This document shows positions 7,881 through 17,385 of a DNA stretch of 64,000 nucleotides, one piece after another. Made by a program: the position numbers and the translations under genes. A model generated the notes under the pieces. That model ran no database searches, was not told the origin of the DNA, and was given only the letters and a program-made list of their open reading frames with translations. The stretch comes from Myxococcales bacterium. GTDB lineage: Bacteria; Myxococcota; Myxococcia; Myxococcales; JAJYLH01. Numbering within the stretch: position 1 is the first letter of the stretch; each line of letters begins with the position of its first letter. Location of the stretch: the NCBI GenBank assembly GCA_021787845.1, contig JAJYLH010000015.1:26425-90424 (forward strand). The letters are read 5' to 3'.

Positions 7881-10436
7881 TCACTCCCACGAAACCGCCT
7901 CCACGATGTCCAGCCGGGACGCCCGCCTGGCCGGCCAGACCCCGCCGAGCGCCGCGAACGCGATCGACGCGGCGGCCGTGGCGAGCGCGATGGCGACGGG
8001 GAACACGGTGGGGAACGTCCAGCCCGTCGTCTGCACGCCGATGACCTGCACGAACACCCTGCCCATCAGGAGCCCTGCCGGAATGCCCAGCGCCACGCCC
8101 GAGACGCCGAGCAGCGCCGCTTCCAACACCACCGCGCCCACCACCTGCCCCCGCGAGGCGCCCGTCGCACGCAGAATGCCGATTTCCCGCGTCCGCTCCA
8201 AGACCTGCGCGAGGAGCGTCCCGACGACGCCCAGGACGCCGACGCCGACCGCGATGAACAAGAGCGCGTAGAGCAGCGAGAAGAAGTCGTCGACGAGCTT
8301 CATGATGATGCCCCGCAGCTCGGCGTTGGTGGCGACGCGCAGGTCATAGCGGTCGCCGAGCGCCCGCTCGATTTCGTCGCGCACCCCGGAAGCGCTCGCG
8401 CCCTTCGCGAGGTAGACGTCGACCGCGTCGACGAGGTGGTCGCCGAAGAGGCGGGTGAAGACCGGCCGGTCGAAGATGATCGCGCCCTGGTCGTTCGAAT
8501 AATCCACCACCGCTCCGGCGACCCGGAACCGCTTCCGCCCCTCGGGCGTGACGATGCCGATCCGGTCGCCCACCTTGAGCCGGACGTTGCGCGCGAAGTT
8601 GTCGCTCACCAGAACCTCCCCCGCCTGGAGGGCGCGGGTGAAGGTCGAAAGCTTCCCCATCGTCGCCAGCGGGTGCGCGCGCTGGACGTACGGCGCCCAT
8701 TCGAGCGCGTAGACCGCCACCCGCCGGCCGCGCACGTCGCTCCAGATCATCCGCACCCGCTGCACCTCGCCGACGCCGGGGAGCTTGGCGATGTCGTCCG
8801 CGACCTCGGGCTGCATCGGCGTGTTCGCGAGGCCGATGTTCTGCGAGCCGCTGGAGACGAAGACGTCCGCCGGAATCGCGTTGTCGATCCACCGGCGCAT
8901 CGCGCTCTCGAACGAGCCGACGAAGGTCGCGAGCGTCAAGACCAGGGCCACGCCGAAGAGCACCGCCCCTGCCGCTACCCCGCTGCGCCGCCGCTCCCGA
9001 ACGAGCCCGGCGAGGGCGATTCTGCCCGGCGCTCCGAAGAGCCGCGCCACCGGCCGCTTCATCGCCCAATGCACGACCTCCACCGCGGTCCCCGCGAGCA
9101 TCGCCCCGCCCAGCGCGACTACCGCGAGGGCGAGGTTTCCGAACACCGGCGCCCCGCCGACGAGCGGCAGGTGGAGGAGCGGAATGCTTCCGAGCGCCAC
9201 CGCGACGCCCAGGAGCCGCGCGGGGGGCGAGAGCGGTTTCGACCCCCGCGGAGAAAGGTCGCGCCGCAACGCATCGACGGGCGCCACCCGGGCCGCTTCC
9301 CAGGCGGGCACCAGAGCCGCCAACACCGCGCCGGCGATGCCGAGGCCGATCGCCGCCAGGGCGAGGCCGAGGGAGACGTGGACGTGGCCGACGTTGACCG
9401 AGAGGTAGGCGCTGTTGATGCTCGCGAGAGCCTGCTTGACGGTCATCCGGGCGAGGAGCATCCCGAGGCCGACGCCAGCGGTGCCGCCTACCAGGCCGTA
9501 GCCGGCCGCCTCGATCGCGAAGAGGAGGACGATTTGCGCCCGGGTGACGCCGAGCGAGCGGAGGGTCCCGATTTCGCGCCGCCGCTGCGCCACCGCGAAC
9601 GAGACGGTGTTGAAGACCAGGAAGAGCCCCACCATCAGCGACACCGCCGCGCCCATCGCGAGGCCGACCTGGAACGAGCGCAGCATGTGCTCGACCGGGT
9701 GCCCGTGCGGCTTGTTCCGGCGGACCGTCGGGCCAGGACCCAGCGCGCGGCGGATCGCGTCGCGCACGCCAGCAGCGGTAAAGCCCTTCGCGACGTCGAC
9801 GTCGATGCGATCGACGTGCGGGCCGCGGCCGAAGGCAGCTTCCGCCGAGTAGAGGTCCATCACCGCGACCCGGCCGCCGAACGCCTTCGCCGCGGGGCCG
9901 TCGGGCAGGATGCCGAGGACGTGGAAGTCGTGCACGCCGCGGCTCGTGCGCATCGCGAGCCGGGCGCCGACCTTCAGCGAGCGCTCGCGGGCGAACGACT
10001 GCGACACGAGAACCGCGTCCGGATCGTTCAGGAACTCGATGGGGTCCGGCATCTGGGCGCCAGACGCGAAGGCGTTGAAGCCGCGAGAAGCATCGCCGGC
10101 GGCGAGGTCGGCGCCGAAGACCTGGAGCCGCGTGCCGTCGGTCAGCTTGGCGATCTCGACGATGGCAGGGGAAGCGCTCTCGACCCCCGGGACCGCTCTC
10201 ACCTTGTCCGCGAGGTCGTCGGGAAGCCCGCCGGGAACGCCGCCGGTGACGACGAGGTCGGCGCTCCCGGAGACGGCGCCCAGGGTGGAGCGAAAGCCCC
10301 GGAGAATCGCCTCGTTCGCCGCGCCGGTGGCGACGGTGGCGGAGACGCCCGCCGCGATGCCGAGCACCGTCAGCGTCGCGCGCAGGCGCATCTGGAACAG
10401 GCGCCGCCAGGAGACGTATCGGAGGAGCCGGCGCAC
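7881..10436 (-). CDS. ABC transporter permease, double FtsX/MacB type
   Basis: An 851-aa inner membrane permease. Two copies of the MacB-type periplasmic domain plus FtsX four-helix module are recognisable: the first runs from about 20 to 400 (TM near residue 20, then QVGLAMGAAVSLMVGLFLVFN), the second from about 480 to 850 (AAGAVLFGVALVLTLATFVGS through VGVGVLGVVGTLL). This ten-TM layout is typical of exporters acting on lipoproteins, peptides or adhesins rather than of importers. It starts at GTG with AGGA a few bases upstream and follows the ATPase gene after 4 bp, so the two form one operon. Confidence 0.85.
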   Translation of the reverse strand: MRRLLRYVSWRRLFQMRLRATLTVLGIAAGVSATVATGAANEAILRGFRSTLGAVSGSADLVVTGGVPGGLPDDLADKVRAVPGVESASPAIVEIAKLTDGTRLQVFGADLAAGDASRGFNAFASGAQMPDPIEFLNDPDAVLVSQSFARERSLKVGARLAMRTSRGVHDFHVLGILPDGPAAKAFGGRVAVMDLYSAEAAFGRGPHVDRIDVDVAKGFTAAGVRDAIRRALGPGPTVRRNKPHGHPVEHMLRSFQVGLAMGAAVSLMVGLFLVFNTVSFAVAQRRREIGTLRSLGVTRAQIVLLFAIEAAGYGLVGGTAGVGLGMLLARMTVKQALASINSAYLSVNVGHVHVSLGLALAAIGLGIAGAVLAALVPAWEAARVAPVDALRRDLSPRGSKPLSPPARLLGVAVALGSIPLLHLPLVGGAPVFGNLALAVVALGGAMLAGTAVEVVHWAMKRPVARLFGAPGRIALAGLVRERRRSGVAAGAVLFGVALVLTLATFVGSFESAMRRWIDNAIPADVFVSSGSQNIGLANTPMQPEVADDIAKLPGVGEVQRVRMIWSDVRGRRVAVYALEWAPYVQRAHPLATMGKLSTFTRALQAGEVLVSDNFARNVRLKVGDRIGIVTPEGRKRFRVAGAVVDYSNDQGAIIFDRPVFTRLFGDHLVDAVDVYLAKGASASGVRDEIERALGDRYDLRVATNAELRGIIMKLVDDFFSLLYALLFIAVGVGVLGVVGTLLAQVLERTREIGILRATGASRGQVVGAVVLEAALLGVSGVALGIPAGLLMGRVFVQVIGVQTTGWTFPTVFPVAIALATAAASIAFAALGGVWPARRASRLDIVEAVSWE

Positions 10437-10440
10437 TTTC

Positions 10441-11145
10441 CTAGGCCGCTCCCGCCTCGGCGCGCCGGTCGGAGACGACGAGGCCGTCCTTGAGCGCGAG
10501 CACCCGGTCGGCTCGCGCGGCGGCGGTCGGATCGTGCGTCACCATCACGATGGCCGTGTCGTGCTCGCGCGCGAGCGAGCGGATGAGCGAGAAGACCTCC
10601 GCGCCGGTGTGCGAGTCGAGGTTCCCGGTCGGCTCGTCGGCGAGCAGCAGCTTGGGCCGCGTCACGAGCGCCCGCGCGAGCGCCGTCCGCTGCATCTCGC
10701 CGCCGCTCATCTCATCCGGCCGGTGCTCCATCCGCGCCGCGAGGCCGACCCGCTCGAGCAGGTCTCGCGCCCGTCTTTCCGCCTCCCCTGGGGGGACCCC
10801 CGCGAGGAGCGCCGGGAGCATCGCGTTCTCGCGCGCGCTCATCGTCGGCAGGAGGTTGAAGAACTGGAAGACGAACCCGAGCGTCGTCCGCCGCAGCTTG
10901 GTCCGCTTGTCGTCGCCGAGCCCGCCGAGAGCGGTGCCGCCGACATAGACCTCTCCCGAGGTCGGTTCGTCGAGGGCGCCGGCGAGGTGGAGGAGCGTGC
11001 TCTTCCCGGAGCCGGAAGGCCCGACCACCGCCAAAAACTCGCCGCGAGCGACCTCGAACGACACCCCCTGGAGGGCCGGCACCAGCGCCTTCCCCCGCCG
11101 AAAGGTCTTTTCCACCGCGTCGAACCGGAGCATCGCCTCGCCCAT
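10441..11145 (-). CDS. ABC transporter ATP-binding protein, LolD/MacB-like
   Basis: A 234-aa ATPase that would energise the adjacent FtsX permease. Walker A is GPSGSGKST, the signature is LSGGEMQRTALARAL, Walker B is LLLADEPTGNLDS, and the H-loop is VMVTHDP. The ORF track extends 62 codons upstream to 11331, but that extension is translated repeat cluster B (TDRTDRTDP...). The start was therefore set at the ATG at 11145, with another ATG at 11133 four codons later that has GAGG just ahead of it. The nearest relatives by signature are the LolD, MacB and FtsE group. Confidence 0.85.
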   Translation of the reverse strand: MGEAMLRFDAVEKTFRRGKALVPALQGVSFEVARGEFLAVVGPSGSGKSTLLHLAGALDEPTSGEVYVGGTALGGLGDDKRTKLRRTTLGFVFQFFNLLPTMSARENAMLPALLAGVPPGEAERRARDLLERVGLAARMEHRPDEMSGGEMQRTALARALVTRPKLLLADEPTGNLDSHTGAEVFSLIRSLAREHDTAIVMVTHDPTAAARADRVLALKDGLVVSDRRAEAGAA

Positions 11146-11209
11146 CGCGGGCGGGAGACTAGCCCAAGGCAGGCGCGAGCTGACCGGGCGAGTCGCCTTG
11201 CCCGTCAAT

Positions 11210-11268
11210 GTCCGATCGGTCGGATCGGTCCGATCGGTCGGATCGGTCCGATCGGTCCGATCGGTCTG
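11210..11268. repeat. GATC-rich 9-nt repeat cluster B
   Basis: About six consecutive 9-nt units alternating TCCGATCGG and TCGGATCGG, ending in TCTG. This is among the longest clusters in the window. It sits in the predicted untranslated leader of the LolD-like gene, between its promoter and its start codon. Confidence 0.85.
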
Positions 11269-11321
11269 TTCAGCAATGCCAGAGCCCCGCCCGGTCGAGG
11301 GCCGCACGAGACGGGGCACGC

Positions 11322-11350
11322 CTTTAACCATTCGGCCTCCCGCTTGTCAA
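11322..11350 (-). promoter_or_regulatory. Predicted sigma70 promoter for the LolD/FtsX operon
   Basis: On the minus strand a perfect TTGACA (11345-11350) is followed after 17 bases by TTAAAG (11322-11327), a weak -10. It would give a leader of about 170 nt containing repeat cluster B. The -35 overlaps that of the divergent tolC promoter. Confidence 0.4.
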
Positions 11351-11371
11351 AACCGGCCGCGCGCTGATAAT
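11344..11371 (+). promoter_or_regulatory. Predicted sigma70 promoter for the tolC-RND operon
   Basis: TTGTCA (11344-11349), a 16-base spacer and GATAAT (11366-11371), placed about 70 bp before the tolC-like ATG. The -35 overlaps that of the divergent LolD-like operon, so one regulator bound here could control both exporters. Confidence 0.5.
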
Positions 11372-11438
11372 GCGCGGCGCTCGAGGCTCGCCCGGGTTAC
11401 GGGTCCGTTCGGCACGAGGAGAGGATCGCAAGCTTCCG

Positions 11439-12929
11439 ATGCATCGCACGTCCTGGTTCGCCGCGCCGTTCCTCGTCCTCGCCTGGTCGACCTCCGCCCT
11501 CCCGGGTTGCGGGACGACGCTCGCCTCGTTGTCGTCGCCGGTCGGGTACGCGCCGGCACCGTCCACGCCGTGGGCGCCGCCCACCGGCTACGCCGTTCCG
11601 CAGCCGCTTCCTTCCGCTCCTCCGCGGCTTCCGCCGGGGCTCTCTCTGGACAAGCTCGAAGGCGGCGCCGAGGTGTCGCTGGCGGACGCGGTCGCCATCG
11701 CGCTCGCGAACAATCCGGCGACCCGGGATGCCTGGCTCCAGGCCCAGGTCGCGGCGGCGAACGTGGCGGGGGCGAAGGTCGGGTACCTGCCGAACCTCTC
11801 GGGCGACGTGAAGGGGCTGGTGCAGCATCAGGCGGCGTTGGGCGGCAAGTTCAACTTCACGCAGAAGGTGATCGACCCCGGATTGACGCTGAGCTACCTC
11901 CTATTCGACTTCGGCGGTCGGGCGGCGCGGGTCACGCAGACCGAGCGGACCCTGGCGGCGGCGGACTTCACCCAGAACCAGACGGTGCAGGACGTGATCC
12001 TCGCGGCGGAGCAGGCGTATCTGAGCTACGTCGCGGAAGAGGCGCTGGTGAGCGCGGAAGAGGACGCGGTGAAGTCGGCGCTCGCGAGCGTCGATGCGGC
12101 GAAGGCACGGGAGAAGGCGGGGCTCGGAACCGAGGCGGACGTGTTGCAGGCGCAGACGGCGCTGGCGAACGCGAAGCTCGACTACGAGACCGTGGCGGGT
12201 CAGCTCGGCATCGTGAAGGGTTCGCTCGCGACCGCGATGGGCCTGGCGGCGAACGTGGAAATCCAGGTGAAGGTCCAGCCGCCGGCGGAGCCGCGGGAGC
12301 TCAAGGTGCAGGTGAAGACGCTGATCGACCAGGCGCTCGCGAATCGGGCGGACCTCGCGTCGGCGCGGGAGAAGGCGCTCGCCGCCCGGGCGCAGATCGA
12401 CTCGCTCAAGGCTTCGATGAAGCCGTCGCTGTCGCTCGCGGGCACGGTGGACCAGGTCGTTTTCCTCGGGCCGCCGAGCGTGACGACCGCGACGAACTAT
12501 TCGGTGTCGCTCGACGTGAGCGTGCCGATTTCGGGAGCCATCGCGACCCTGGCGGCGATCGCGGGGGCGAAGGCGCAGGCCGAGGACCTCGCGGTGCAGT
12601 CGACGCTCGATGACGAGAAGGCAGTGCAAGAGGTATGGACGAGTTACTACAACCTGAAGACGGCGGCGCGGCGGACTCAGGCGGCGAAGGACCTGGTGGC
12701 GAGCGCGACCGCCGCGAGCGACGTGGCGCTCGGGCGGTACAAGCAGGGACTGGGAACGATACTGGACGTGCTCTCGGCGCAAAGCGCGCTCGCGAGCGCC
12801 AAGGGAACGCTGATTCAGGCGCAGGCGCAGTGGTCTTTGGCACTCGCGCAGCTCGCCCACGACGTCGGCGCGCTCTCGCCCAGGAACCTGTCGCAACCGC
12901 TCGCGCCGGCCGGCCGGGAGACGAAATGA
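11439..12929 (+). CDS. TolC-like outer membrane efflux lipoprotein
   Basis: An outer membrane channel protein of the TolC/OprM type, 496 aa from the ATG at 11439. That start is preferred over 11370 because it has GAGGAGAGGA upstream and gives a clean lipoprotein signal (hydrophobic stretch ending in LPGC, lipidated Cys near residue 24). After a Pro-rich linker come the duplicated helical regions typical of the family (VSLADAVAIALANNPA and a second repeat near TLIDQALANRADL), with Ala-rich coiled-coil segments in between. It is the first gene of a tolC-MFP-RND operon and overlaps the next ATG by ATGA. Confidence 0.9.
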   Translation: MHRTSWFAAPFLVLAWSTSALPGCGTTLASLSSPVGYAPAPSTPWAPPTGYAVPQPLPSAPPRLPPGLSLDKLEGGAEVSLADAVAIALANNPATRDAWLQAQVAAANVAGAKVGYLPNLSGDVKGLVQHQAALGGKFNFTQKVIDPGLTLSYLLFDFGGRAARVTQTERTLAAADFTQNQTVQDVILAAEQAYLSYVAEEALVSAEEDAVKSALASVDAAKAREKAGLGTEADVLQAQTALANAKLDYETVAGQLGIVKGSLATAMGLAANVEIQVKVQPPAEPRELKVQVKTLIDQALANRADLASAREKALAARAQIDSLKASMKPSLSLAGTVDQVVFLGPPSVTTATNYSVSLDVSVPISGAIATLAAIAGAKAQAEDLAVQSTLDDEKAVQEVWTSYYNLKTAARRTQAAKDLVASATAASDVALGRYKQGLGTILDVLSAQSALASAKGTLIQAQAQWSLALAQLAHDVGALSPRNLSQPLAPAGRETK

Positions 12930-14269
12930 ACGACTGCCCGAGACAAGACGACCGTGCACCGGCGCGTCCTTCGACCAAGGGTGGTGTCGGACCGCTGGCC
13001 CGGCGCCAGGCCGGCGGCCTGGCACCACCGATTCCTCTCATGCCCGATGGTGACCGCCAAGCCATGCCGTCTCGTCCGATCAGACCGATCGGTCGGATCG
13101 GTCCGATCGGTCTGATCGACGGCGCGTCGCCCCGTTTCCTCGGCGCGCTGCTCGTCCTCGCCCTGGTGGCTTGCGCTCCGCACGGGGGTCCCCCCGGGGC
13201 GAAGAACCCGTTCGCGATGGGGCCGGTCCCGGTGCGGGTGGCGACGGTCGCGCGCAAGGCGGAACCCCTTCAAGCCCGGGCGGTGGGCCAGGTCGCGACG
13301 TTGCAGGACGTGGCGGTGATTCCCCAGGTCGACGGGCGCCTCTTGGCGGCGCATTTCCGGGAAGGAGGGGAGGTGGCGCGGGGGCAGCTCCTCTTCACCA
13401 TCGACCCGCGGCCGTACCAGGCGGCGCTCGCGCAGGCGCAGGCGAACCTGGCGCGCGACCGGGCCCAGGCGGCGCAATCCCGGCGGGACGCCGCGCGGTA
13501 CGCGGCCATCGTCGGCAAGGGCTACGTGACCGAGCAGCAGGCGGCGCAGGCGAAGGCGACCGCCGAGGCGCAAGCGGCGACGGTGGCGGCGGACCGGGCG
13601 GCGGTGCAGACCGCTTTGCTCAACCTCTCCTACTGCCAGATTCGCTCGCCCATTTCCGGGAAGACGGGGCTCTTGGGTGTCAAGGTCGGCAACGTCGTCA
13701 AGGCGAATCAGGCGACGCCCCTCATCACCATCAACCAGCTCAAGCCCATCGGCGTGACGTTCTCGCTCCCGTCGAAGGAGCTCCCGTCGATTCAGGCGAA
13801 CTTCGGGAACGGGCCGCTCGCGACGCAGGCGGTGGTGCCGGGCGCAACCACGAGCGCGTTCGGTGGGCTCTCCTTCATCGACAACACCGTGAACACCCAG
13901 ACCGGCACCATCACCCTTCGGGCGACGTTTCCCAACGCGGATGAGCTGCTCTGGCCGGGCGAGCCGGTCGACGTGGTGCTGACGGTGGCGGTGCAGAAGG
14001 ATGCGGTGGTGGTCCCGTCGAGCGCGGTGCAGGAGGGGCAGCAGGGCACCTACGCGTTTGTCGTCAAGCCGGACAAGACGGTCGAGGAGCGCGCGATATC
14101 GATCGCCCGGACGGTGGGCGAGGACTCCATCGTGCAGACCGGCCTCGCGCCCGGCGACGTCGTGGTGACGGACGGCGCCCTCGCCCTGGTGAACGGCTCG
14201 CACGTCCAGATCCTGGGGGGCGAAACCCCTGTCGCTCCCATTCCCGACGGCGGCACCGAGGTGCATTAA
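12926..14269 (+). CDS. RND efflux membrane fusion protein (AcrA/MdtA-like)
   Basis: The periplasmic adaptor of a tripartite RND pump. Lipoyl/barrel-sandwich halves flank an alpha hairpin: PQVDGRLLAAHFREGGEVARGQLLF, then helices rich in Ala and Gln, then CQIRSPISGKTG; beta-barrel and membrane-proximal domains follow. The start at 12926 overlaps the tolC stop and has GGGAG upstream, but the lipoprotein signal (LLVLALVAC) then lies about 70 residues in. Starts at 13040 or 13064 give a more normal signal. Repeat cluster C lies inside the coding frame ahead of the signal, encoding [11 protein letters not shown]. No in-frame start lies between that repeat and the signal peptide, so some of the repeat is translated. 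Confidence 0.9.
   Translation: MNDCPRQDDRAPARPSTKGGVGPLARRQAGGLAPPIPLMPDGDRQAMPSRPIRPIGRIGPIGLIDGASPRFLGALLVLALVACAPHGGPPGAKNPFAMGPVPVRVATVARKAEPLQARAVGQVATLQDVAVIPQVDGRLLAAHFREGGEVARGQLLFTIDPRPYQAALAQAQANLARDRAQAAQSRRDAARYAAIVGKGYVTEQQAAQAKATAEAQAATVAADRAAVQTALLNLSYCQIRSPISGKTGLLGVKVGNVVKANQATPLITINQLKPIGVTFSLPSKELPSIQANFGNGPLATQAVVPGATTSAFGGLSFIDNTVNTQTGTITLRATFPNADELLWPGEPVDVVLTVAVQKDAVVVPSSAVQEGQQGTYAFVVKPDKTVEERAISIARTVGEDSIVQTGLAPGDVVVTDGALALVNGSHVQILGGETPVAPIPDGGTEVH
13074..13118. repeat. GATC-rich 9-nt repeat cluster C (inside a coding frame)
   Basis: Roughly four 9-nt units with an inverted layout (GACCGATC on the left, GATCGGTC on the right). Being a multiple of three, it keeps the reading frame of the membrane fusion protein and is read as Pro/Arg-Ile-Gly triplets just ahead of the signal peptide. 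Confidence 0.8.
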
Positions 14270-17200
14270 GTGAACCTCTCCGAGCCCTTCATCCGGCGCC
14301 CGGTGGCGACGACGCTGGTGTCGATTGCCATCGTCGCGTTCGGCGTGGTCGCCTATCGGACCCTGCCGGTCAGCGACCTGCCGAACGTCGACTTCCCGGT
14401 CATCCAGGTGTCGGCGCAGCTTCCCGGCGCGAGCCCGGAAACGATGGCCTCCGCCGTGGCGACGCCCTTGGAGCGGCAGTTCTCGACCATCCAGGGCTTG
14501 CAGTCGATGACCTCGACCAACTCCCTCGGGTCGACCTCGATTGCCCTGCAGTTCGTGCTCGAGCGGCCGATCGACGCGGCGGCGCAGGATGTCCAGGCGG
14601 CCATCGCCGCGGCCTTGCCCCGCCTCCCGCCGATGCCGACGCCGCCGTCGTACCAGAAGGTGAACCCGGCGGACCAGCCGATCATGTACGTCGCGCTCAC
14701 GTCGAAGGAATTGCCGCTCTACACGCTCGACGAATACGCGGAGACGCGCCTGGCCGAGCACATCTCGACCATCTCCGGGGTGGCGCAGGTGCTCGTCTAC
14801 GGCGCGCAGAAGTACGCGGTGCGCATCGAGGTGAACCCGCAAGCGCTTTCGAGCCGTGGCATCGGCCTCGACCAGGTGCAGCAGGCGATCCAGAGCGCCA
14901 ACGTGAACCTCCCGACCGGCCTCCTCTCGGGCCATTCGGTCTCGTACACGGTGGAAGCCAACGGGCAGCTCACCCGCGCTTCCGCGTACGAACCGATCAT
15001 CGTCGGCACCTCGAACGGCTCGCCGGTGCGACTCTCCGACGTGGCGGCGGCGAAGGACAGCGTCGAGAACGATCAGGTCTCGGCGTGGTACTCGGGCCAG
15101 CGCGCGGTCGTGCTGGCCATCCAGCGGCAGCCGGGAACCAACACGGTCGAGGTGGCTTCCAGCGTGAAGACGCTCCTCCCGAAATTCGCGAAAGAGCTTC
15201 CGGCGAGCGTTTCGTTGCATGTCCTCTACGACCGCTCGGTGTCCATCAAGAACTCGGTGAGCGACGTGAAGCTGACGTTGCTCATCACCCTGTTCCTCGT
15301 CGTGGCGGTGATTTTCATCTTCCTGCGCACCCTGCGGGCGACGATCATCCCCAGCCTGGCGTTGCCGATGTCGGTCGTCGGCACCTTCGTCGCGATGTGG
15401 CTCCTCGGCTACAGCATGGACAACCTGTCCCTGATGGCCTTGACGCTCTCGGTGGGCTTCGTCGTCGACGACGCGGTGGTGATGCTCGAGAACATCGTCC
15501 GCCACATGGAGCTGGGCGAAGGGGTCCTGGAGGCCGCGCTCAAGGGCTCGAAAGAAATCGGCTTCACCATCGTCTCGATGACCCTCTCCCTGACGGCGGT
15601 GTTCATCCCGGTCTTGTTCATGGGCGGCATCGTGGGCCGGCTCTTCCGCGAGTTCGCCGTGACCATCGCGGTGGCGATTCTGATCTCGGGCTTCATCTCG
15701 CTGACCCTGACGCCGATGCTGTCGAGCCGCTTCCTCCGGCCGGTCCACCACGAAGACGACAATTGGATGAAGCGCATCGCGGAGCGCGCGTTCGACAAGC
15801 TGCGTGACCTGTACGGGAGCTCGCTCGCGCTCGTGCTGCGCCATCGGGTGATCACGATGCTGGTTTCGCTCGGCATCCTGGTCGCGGCGGGCTACCTCTT
15901 CACGAAGATTCCCAAAGGCTTCCTCCCCAGCGAGGACAACGGCCAGATCTTCGCGCAGACGGAGGCGAAGCAGGGCATCTCGTTCGACGCGATGAAGAAG
16001 CATCAGCTCGAGCTGATGCAGATCGTCGAGCACGATCCGAACGTCAAGGAATTCATGTCGTCGGTGGGCGCGATGCCCGGCCGTCCGAGCAACACTGGCT
16101 TCATGTTCATGCATTTGAAACCGCTCGGTAAGCGGTTGCCGGTCGACGCCATCATCGCCGAGCTGCGTCGCAAGTTCGCGAAGGTTCCCGGCATCCGGGC
16201 GTACATCCAGAACCCGCCGCCCATCCGCATCGGCGGCAAGCTGACGAAGGGCGAATACCAGTACCAGCTCCAAGGCACCGACACGCACCTGCTCTATGCC
16301 GATTCCGCCAAGCTCGAAGCCGCGATGCACAAGATCCACGGGCTCATCGATGTCACGAGCGACCTCGAGCTGACCAACCCGCAGCTCAACGTCGAGGTCG
16401 ACCGCGACCGCGCCTCGCTCCTCGGGGTTTCGTTGGAGCAGGTGGAGGACGCGCTCTACACGGCCTTCGGAACGAGGCAGGTGTCGACCATCTACGCTCC
16501 GGAAAACGAGTACCAAGTGATCATGGAGCTGTCGCCCCAATACCGCCGCCGGCCGAACGCCTTGAATGTTCTCTACGTCCGGTCGAACACTGGCAAGCTC
16601 GTGCCGTTGAGCGCGGTGGCGAAGCTGACCCACACGGTCGGACCCTTGACCGTCAACCACGCCGGGCAGCTCCCCGCGGTGACGCTCTCGTTCAACGTGC
16701 TCCCGGGAACCAGCATCGGCGACGCCACCGCCGCCGTCGAGCGCGCCGCCCGTGGGATTCTGCCGCCCACGATCACCGCGAGCTTCCAGGGCAACGCGCA
16801 GGCGTTCGCCTCGAGCTTGTCCGACCTGGGAACCCTGCTCCTCCTCGCGGTGCTGGTCATCTACCTGGTGCTGGGCATCCTCTACGAGAGCTACCTCCAT
16901 CCGATCACGATTCTCTCCGCCCTGCCCTTCGCCGGCTTCGGCGCGCTCCTGACGCTGTGGATCTTCCACACCGAGCTCTCGCTCTACGCCTTCGTCGGCC
17001 TCATCATGCTGGTCGGCCTCGTCAAGAAGAACGGCATCATGATGGTCGACTTCGCCATCGACTCCCGGCGGACGGGCAAGGGCCCCCGGGACGCCATCCA
17101 CGAGGCGGCGCTGATCCGGTTCAGGCCGATTCTGATGACCACCTTCGCGGCCTTGATGGGCGCCTTGCCGATTGCCCTGGCCAGCGGCGCGGGCGCGGAA

Positions 17201-17383
17201 TCGCGGCGGCCCCTGGGCCTCGCGGTCGTCGGCGGCCTCCTCTTCTCCCAGCTCTTGACCCTCTACGTGACCCCGGTCTTCTACACCTACATGGAAGGCC
17301 TGAGCACGCGGGTCGCCGCCTGGCGAGCGCGACGGGCCGCCCGACACCACCCGCCTCCCCCGGAAACCCCGGCGCCGGCGTAG
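14270..17383 (+). CDS. RND multidrug efflux permease (MdtB/MdtC/AcrB family)
   Basis: A 1037-aa inner membrane proton-drug antiporter of the HAE-1 type. It begins FIRRPVATTLVSIAIVAFG, has the porter-domain motif GASPETMASAVATPLERQ and the duplicated 12-TM plan, and shows the TM4 proton relay (GFVVDDAVVMLENI, Asp-Asp) and the TM10 region GLVKKNGIMMVDFAID with its Lys. The GTG start directly abuts the fusion-protein stop, so the three genes are cotranscribed. The multiple-Asp/Lys relay and the family resemblance favour drug or small-organic efflux over metal efflux. The substrate is unknown. Confidence 0.92.
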   Translation: MNLSEPFIRRPVATTLVSIAIVAFGVVAYRTLPVSDLPNVDFPVIQVSAQLPGASPETMASAVATPLERQFSTIQGLQSMTSTNSLGSTSIALQFVLERPIDAAAQDVQAAIAAALPRLPPMPTPPSYQKVNPADQPIMYVALTSKELPLYTLDEYAETRLAEHISTISGVAQVLVYGAQKYAVRIEVNPQALSSRGIGLDQVQQAIQSANVNLPTGLLSGHSVSYTVEANGQLTRASAYEPIIVGTSNGSPVRLSDVAAAKDSVENDQVSAWYSGQRAVVLAIQRQPGTNTVEVASSVKTLLPKFAKELPASVSLHVLYDRSVSIKNSVSDVKLTLLITLFLVVAVIFIFLRTLRATIIPSLALPMSVVGTFVAMWLLGYSMDNLSLMALTLSVGFVVDDAVVMLENIVRHMELGEGVLEAALKGSKEIGFTIVSMTLSLTAVFIPVLFMGGIVGRLFREFAVTIAVAILISGFISLTLTPMLSSRFLRPVHHEDDNWMKRIAERAFDKLRDLYGSSLALVLRHRVITMLVSLGILVAAGYLFTKIPKGFLPSEDNGQIFAQTEAKQGISFDAMKKHQLELMQIVEHDPNVKEFMSSVGAMPGRPSNTGFMFMHLKPLGKRLPVDAIIAELRRKFAKVPGIRAYIQNPPPIRIGGKLTKGEYQYQLQGTDTHLLYADSAKLEAAMHKIHGLIDVTSDLELTNPQLNVEVDRDRASLLGVSLEQVEDALYTAFGTRQVSTIYAPENEYQVIMELSPQYRRRPNALNVLYVRSNTGKLVPLSAVAKLTHTVGPLTVNHAGQLPAVTLSFNVLPGTSIGDATAAVERAARGILPPTITASFQGNAQAFASSLSDLGTLLLLAVLVIYLVLGILYESYLHPITILSALPFAGFGALLTLWIFHTELSLYAFVGLIMLVGLVKKNGIMMVDFAIDSRRTGKGPRDAIHEAALIRFRPILMTTFAALMGALPIALASGAGAESRRPLGLAVVGGLLFSQLLTLYVTPVFYTYMEGLSTRVAAWRARRAARHHPPPPETPAPA

Positions 17384-17385
17384 AC

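Noticed and set aside
8436-10493. A 685-aa plus-strand ORF over the ABC permease
   Set aside because: Shadow frame of the FtsX-type permease with charged low-complexity translation and no family match.
11146-11331. 62-residue N-terminal extension of the LolD-like ATPase
   Set aside because: It is translated GATC repeat cluster B; ATPases of this family start just before the first strand.
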